Below are positions 59,149 through 64,000 of a stretch of 64,000 nt of DNA, piece after piece. This DNA comes from Lamellibrachia satsuma (lineage: Eukaryota; Annelida; Polychaeta; Sabellida; Siboglinidae). The stretch's first letter is position 1, and the number at the start of each line of letters is the position of its first letter. The notes beneath the pieces are model-generated. The model saw only the letters and a program-made list of their open reading frames with translations. It was not told the origin of the DNA and did not search any database. A program made the translations under genes and the position numbers. The stretch is taken from assembly GCA_033239005.1 (NCBI GenBank), contig BSQZ01000001.1, forward strand, positions 17,256,500 through 17,320,499. Reading direction: 5' to 3'.

Positions 59149-61170
59149 CCATTGGGTTCTTCCAAAGATATCCCTGAATATACCTTGTTCCCCAGTTGTT
59201 TTTTGGGGAAGTTATTTTAGTTTCTTTGGACATAAAGTCTTCAGGAGACCATACTTGCAGGCTTAGCTCTAATACATTCAGATGTAGTTCCTGCAAGTGT
59301 ATGCTTTTTTGCACTAAACACAAAAATAAAACACAATGTGAAGGGTCATAAACAGTGACAACATCTTGTACAAAAATGCATCATGGCTATGATCACTGTC
59401 AACTTTTATGTGTGCATTATTGCATCACTGATGACAAGATATCATCAATTACATAATCAACAACAGTGACATCATTATGACAATAATGTAATCTTCATCG
59501 TTATCATCATCGTCAATCTCGTTATAAAAATCACAATGTCATTACAAGCAGTACTCTGAATCATCATGTCATCTTCCCTTCCATATATGGATGTAGTGTT
59601 CCTGGCACCACCCCATCCCTTCTGCTAGCCTCAACACATCCCCCCCATTAGGGGTGACAGCCTGGGGCTTGTCAACAGGCAACCACAACACCCCCACACC
59701 ATGTCAAGTGCAGCCTGGTGGGGGGGGCAACCTTAACTAGAACCAACCCCACCATTCTCTCATTGCCCCTGGACCTCTTGTATTCAGTAGCCCGGGGCTG
59801 GGTCTTACTAGACTCTACTGTGTGTGATAAACCACTCCTGGTGTTGTGGATATCGCATTCCTTACATTGAAGTTAACATTGATTGTCAGGATTATTTGGG
59901 TGGATGATGGGGTGATTGACCCCTGATGGGGTGGTTGACCCCTGAATGTGATGGTCGCAGGTTGAGCTGTGGTGTGTTGGCTAGCCATGGTTTTGGTGGT
60001 CAAACTTGTGTTGTTTTAATAATGCTCCTCTATTTTATGGGTTCAGTGTAGGCAGACAGTTATTTTATTCAGTTTGATTAAACCATGGGTTGTCTTTTAT
60101 CTTATAGTCAGCCCCACCAGTGCCAGATCTGTCACTTTCTTGGATCATGGCTGGTTTGAGATGTCTGTGTTCAGTGTGGCTTCAGACCACTCATTTGATT
60201 CATCTAGCATAACCATCATAACGAGTTCCTTGAAAAAATCTATCTGCTTAATATGTGAATTTTTTAGAGCACTTCTGTAGGGATGAATGGGTAGAATTGA
60301 TTGCTGCATTAGAAGGATGGCAATTAACAGTTGGTGACCACTTGCATAACATCATACAGTCCTTGGATGGACTGAGATTCCAGAGGGCTAACTACAAATG
60401 TCCTAAGAGGGAAAACAATGTCAAACATAGTGGTCATTATACCTGAATGTTATACAATTAGACACCAGTCATGGCAGGAATTTAGGTATGTGTCAGGTTT
60501 TGCATTGTTTAAAAAAGTCAACAATTATCTATTTCAATAAATGATTGGCAGCTTTCATTATTTGCTAGTTTGTCAAATATTTGAGAAGACTTATGTTTTG
60601 ATAATGATGACAAAGAAAAGTATAGCCACCAAGCCAAGTTATATTTATGTACTGTGACATTTGCTGCTTTCACGAAACCTTTTGGCAAGAAAGAAAAACT
60701 TTATAATGTTTGGTCACCATTCATATGCCATGGTTCTCAGCACAAGGACAATGGGTGTTGTAATCTTTCGGCATTGATGTAGAATTTGTACATGTAATAT
60801 AAGTTGGAATTACAAGAAATGACAACTGCATCAAGCAATAACACAGATTTTATGTCTGAGCATTCAACAGTTACCATAGATCTCAGCCAGGCTATAGCAG
60901 CATGGTGATTGTCAAGAAATTACTGCAATTATTTGCAAACAGCTTGTTATATTTGGATGGAAATTATTGTGACATCTGGATGAATGTTCTAGTCACAACA
61001 TCTGGTAATGTGCTTGTTACCTTGTCGAGCTAAGTTAACAGTAAACACTGAGGTGTATTCCTGGAAGAATTTATTGCAATAACTCCTTTGTATTTTCCTG
61101 TTTTGTTGCAGTTTTATTCAGGGTGGGATATAAATTTGTGGTTTGTTTTATTTCGACAAGAATTCTGCAT
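59149..61170. other. unassigned non-coding stretch
   Basis: Contains a locally C-rich stretch (about 59600-59760) and acceptor-like sites at about 60107 and 60266, followed by short open frames without recognised domains. I do not call exons here. Confidence 0.4.
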
Positions 61171-61171
61171 T

Positions 61172-61622
61172 TGAGCTGTGCATACCTCAACGTACATTCC
61201 TTCAGTTGACGTCTGTGCATACCTCAACGTACATTCCTTCAGTTGACGTCTGTGCATACCTCAACGTACATTCCTTCAGTTGACGTCTGTGCATACCTCA
61301 ACGTACATTCCTTCAGTTGACGTCTGTGCATACCTCAACGTACATTCCTTCAGTTGACGTCTGTGCATACCTCAACGTACATTCCTTCAGTTGACGTCTG
61401 TGCATACCTCAACGTACATTCCTTCAGTTGACGTCTGTGCATACCTCAACCTACATTCCTTCAATTGACGTCTGTGCATACCTCAACGTACATTCCTTCA
61501 GTTGACGTCTGTGCATACCTCAACGTACATTCCTTCAGTTGACGTCTGTGCATACCTCAACGTACATTCCTTCAGTTGACGTCTGTGCATACCTCAATGT
61601 ACATTCCTTCAGTTGACGTCTG
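61172..61622. repeat. 37-bp minisatellite, about 12 near-identical copies
   Basis: Unit TGTGCATACCTCAACGTACA, TTCCTTCAGTTGACGTC. Only a few single-base changes occur (CAACCTACATT, CAATTGACG, CAATGTACA), so the array expanded recently. Each unit holds TGACGTC and ACGT. Confidence 0.95.
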
Positions 61623-62318
61623 TTCTTTTTTTGTGTGACAAAAATGTTTTTTCCAGTGACACTTGTTGCTGTTTGCATATTCAGACATATAACAGTTCTG
61701 TTGTTAAAGGTACCTCATCAATTTGATTTTTTTGCTCGTCTCATTTCAAATTCATTTTGCGAAAATTAAAACCTACCTAGTATCCACTATGACATGCTAG
61801 CTCGTTTGTGCAACTTTTATATGTAGTTTTTGTGAAATTAGACAAACTGTTAAATTATTTAATTCTGCATGCAGAATTTATTAAAGTGAAAATGGAAACA
61901 CTGAAAATTAAAAAATTTTACCCTTGGTGAAATTTCAAAACTTTGTCATGTGATTGGCGAGAGGATGGAAGTCACGCCCATGATCAGCCTTGACCCCATA
62001 AAGTGTTTACCATTTTGGATATCCACTATTTTGAGCCTTACCAGATCTAATGACTGAAGTCAATTCTCTTGGTGATTTGAAAAAATATGCACTTTTTAAT
62101 TAAACTGACTGCGGATATTTCTATTCACACACTACATTTTAGGACATAAACAAACCGGATTTGCGATAGGCTAAACCAGTTGAGGATGCAGTTTTAAGTA
62201 AAATTATGTAACATTTGAAATGGGCAGTTAGGAAACCTTTACAAACCAGATGAGAGTGTCTGATGATAAATGATGAATTTTAAGAGTTTTTAGTGGATTG
62301 TTTCTTTGGCAAGACAGC
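61623..62318. other. unassigned stretch
   Basis: AT-rich non-coding sequence; no element recognised. Confidence 0.4.
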
Positions 62319-63548
62319 CATGTCTCATACACACACACAAAACAAGACACCCATATCTCCTACACACACAAAACAAGACAGCCATGTCTCCTACACACAA
62401 AACAAGACAGCCATGTCTCCTACACAAAAAAAGACAGCCATGTCTCCTACACACACAAAACAAGACAGCCATGTCTCCTACACACACAAAACAGGACAGT
62501 CATGTCTCCTACACACACAAAACAAGACAGCCATGTCTCCTACACACAAAAAAGACAGCCATGTCTCCTACACACACAAAACAAGACAGCCATGTCTCCT
62601 ACACTCACAAAACAAGACAGCCATGTCTCCTACACACAAAAAAGACAGCCATGTCTCCTACACACACAAAACAAGACAGCCATATCTCCTACACACACAA
62701 AACAAGACAGCCATGTCTCCTACACACACAAAACAAGACAGCCATGTCTCCTACACACACAAAACAAGACACCCATATCTCCTACACACACAAAACAAGA
62801 CAGCCATCTCTCCTACACACAAAAAAAGACAGCCATACAGCCATGTCTCCTACACACACACACAACAAGACAGCCATGTCTCCTACACACACAAAACAAG
62901 ACAGCCATGTCTCCTACACACACAAAACAAGACAGCCATGTCTCCTACTCACAAAAAAAGACAGCCATGTCTCCTACACACACAAAACAAGACAGCCATG
63001 TCTCCTACACACGCAAAACAAGACAGCCATGTCTCCTACACATGCAAAACAAGACAGCCATGTCTCCTACACACGCAAAACAAGACAGCCATGTCTCCTA
63101 CACATGCAAAACAAGACAGCCATGACTCCTACACACACAAAACAAGACAGCCTTGTCTCCTACACACACAAAACAAGACAGCCTTGTCTCCTACACACCC
63201 AAAAAAAGACAGCCATGTCTCCTACACACGCAAAACAAGACAGCCATGTCTCCTACACATGCAAAACAAGACAGCCATGTCTCCTACACATGCAAAACAA
63301 GACAGCCATGTCTCCTACACACACAAAACAAGACAGCCATGTCTCCTACGCACACAAAACAAGACAGCCTTTTCTCCTACACACCCAAAAAAAGACAGCC
63401 ATGTCTCCTACACACGCAAAACAAGACAGCCATGTCTCCTACACATGCAAAACAAGACAGCCATGACTCCTACACACACAAAACAAGACAGCCTTGTCTC
63501 CTACACACCCAAAAAAAGACAGCCATGTCTCCTACACACACAAAAGCT
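62319..63548. repeat. 31-bp minisatellite, about 40 copies
   Basis: Unit GCCATGTCTCCTACACACAC, AAAACAAGACA, with length variants of 27-31 bp (AAAAAGACA for AAAACAAGACA; CACGCAAAAC, CATGCAAAAC, CACCCAAAAA). Because the unit is not a multiple of three, one open frame rotates through three peptide phases (KQDSHVSYTH, KTRQPCLLHT, NKTAMSPTHT) and still reaches 434 residues because no phase holds a stop. A block of several units with ACGC/ATGC/CCTTG variants is repeated in the second half. Confidence 0.95.
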
Positions 63549-64000
63549 GAAAGGCAGAGGATTTTTTTTAAATGTGTTGTTGATTCACTCTGATTGAGAA
63601 TCATTCACATGAAGTTGTGTTGACATGTTTGAAGCCATGGTCAGATTGGTCCATTTGGACCTGGGTAAAGGTCTATGCAAAAAACAACACTGGTCTCATG
63701 AAAAAACTAATTCCTTATTTTTGGGACAGATTAAAAATGTGGACATTAATTTTGACAAATGAACAATTTGAAAGTTTCCGTTAATTTTGCACAGTATGTT
63801 GGAAGTTGTAGGACATGGCAACATATATTGTGTTCTGTAGGCCAGAGAACTGTCTGGTTACACCCTTGTGCAGGCAGACTATCTCCAACTGTCAATGTCT
63901 GTTGTCATCAGCTGTATTTGTGATATGGGTGACAACACCCATATGATTCAAAGAACAAGAATTATGGCTACTGGTGCAATAGCAATATCCACTGGAAAAT
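63549..64000. other. unassigned non-coding end of window
   Basis: No exon, RNA gene or repeat family recognised. Confidence 0.4.

Noticed and set aside
58108..59266. 370-residue frame starting before the 24-bp array as a gene
   Set aside because: The unique 30 residues at the start have no recognised domain and overlapping frames on both strands are equally open.
60074..60446. Two exons after acceptor-like sites at 60107 and 60266
   Set aside because: Frames are short, unlike any known domain, and the supposed second acceptor lies inside the first frame.
62290..63597. 434-residue frame as a Thr/Gln-rich secreted protein
   Set aside because: A 31-bp array rotating through three frames; no signal peptide or unique segment.

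Overview
The window is animal (metazoan) nuclear DNA. It is AT-rich, mostly non-coding, with spliced coding exons, a tRNA-derived SINE present twice, LINE, DIRS-like and DNA-transposon remnants, and a very high load of tandem repeats. Element types and base composition fit a marine invertebrate (deuterostome or lophotrochozoan), but I cannot name the species.

The one gene I identify with confidence is EDF1/MBF1 (multiprotein bridging factor 1) on the + strand. Four exons are visible (1891-1942, 2308-2468, 4047-4140, 12388-12446). Phases match across all junctions and the stop is at 12444. The first coding exon (about 26 residues) was not found and probably lies upstream of the window. Introns 3 and 4 are repeat-filled. 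Intron 3 ends in a 50-bp minisatellite that includes the splice acceptor tract. Intron 4 (8.2 kb) holds a decayed DIRS-like tyrosine-recombinase retrotransposon (about 4193-8365) with inverted ends and an internal complementary region, itself interrupted by a hAT-type MITE with a perfect 8-bp target duplication. It also holds a 2.1-kb element with palindromic inverted ends (9313-11413) and a pogo/Tc1-like MITE (11502-12359) ending 28 bp before the last exon.

From 13 kb to 64 kb I see no second confidently recognisable gene. This part has a CpG-richer patch at 14.3-15.1 kb (possible promoter), two weak candidate exons (18894-19026 and about 50399-50619), a frameshifted CR1/Jockey-type LINE (37.33-40.08 kb), a piggyBac-like MITE with TTAA ends (30.56-31.52 kb), a second SINE copy in reverse orientation (44.18-44.48 kb), and many minisatellites: 33 bp, CCTG, 52 bp, 19 bp, 48 bp, 39 bp, 40 bp, 34 bp, 38 bp, 24 bp, 37 bp and 31 bp units. 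The longest open frames in the window are translations of these arrays, not genes. The left edge (185-985) carries the 3' end of another CR1-like LINE on the - strand, followed at once by a SINE.

The most interesting structures are those where repeats and transposons have come to form parts of the EDF1 splice signals, the preserved circle-junction signature of the DIRS-like element, and several tandem arrays whose unit length and sequence leave five of six reading frames open.
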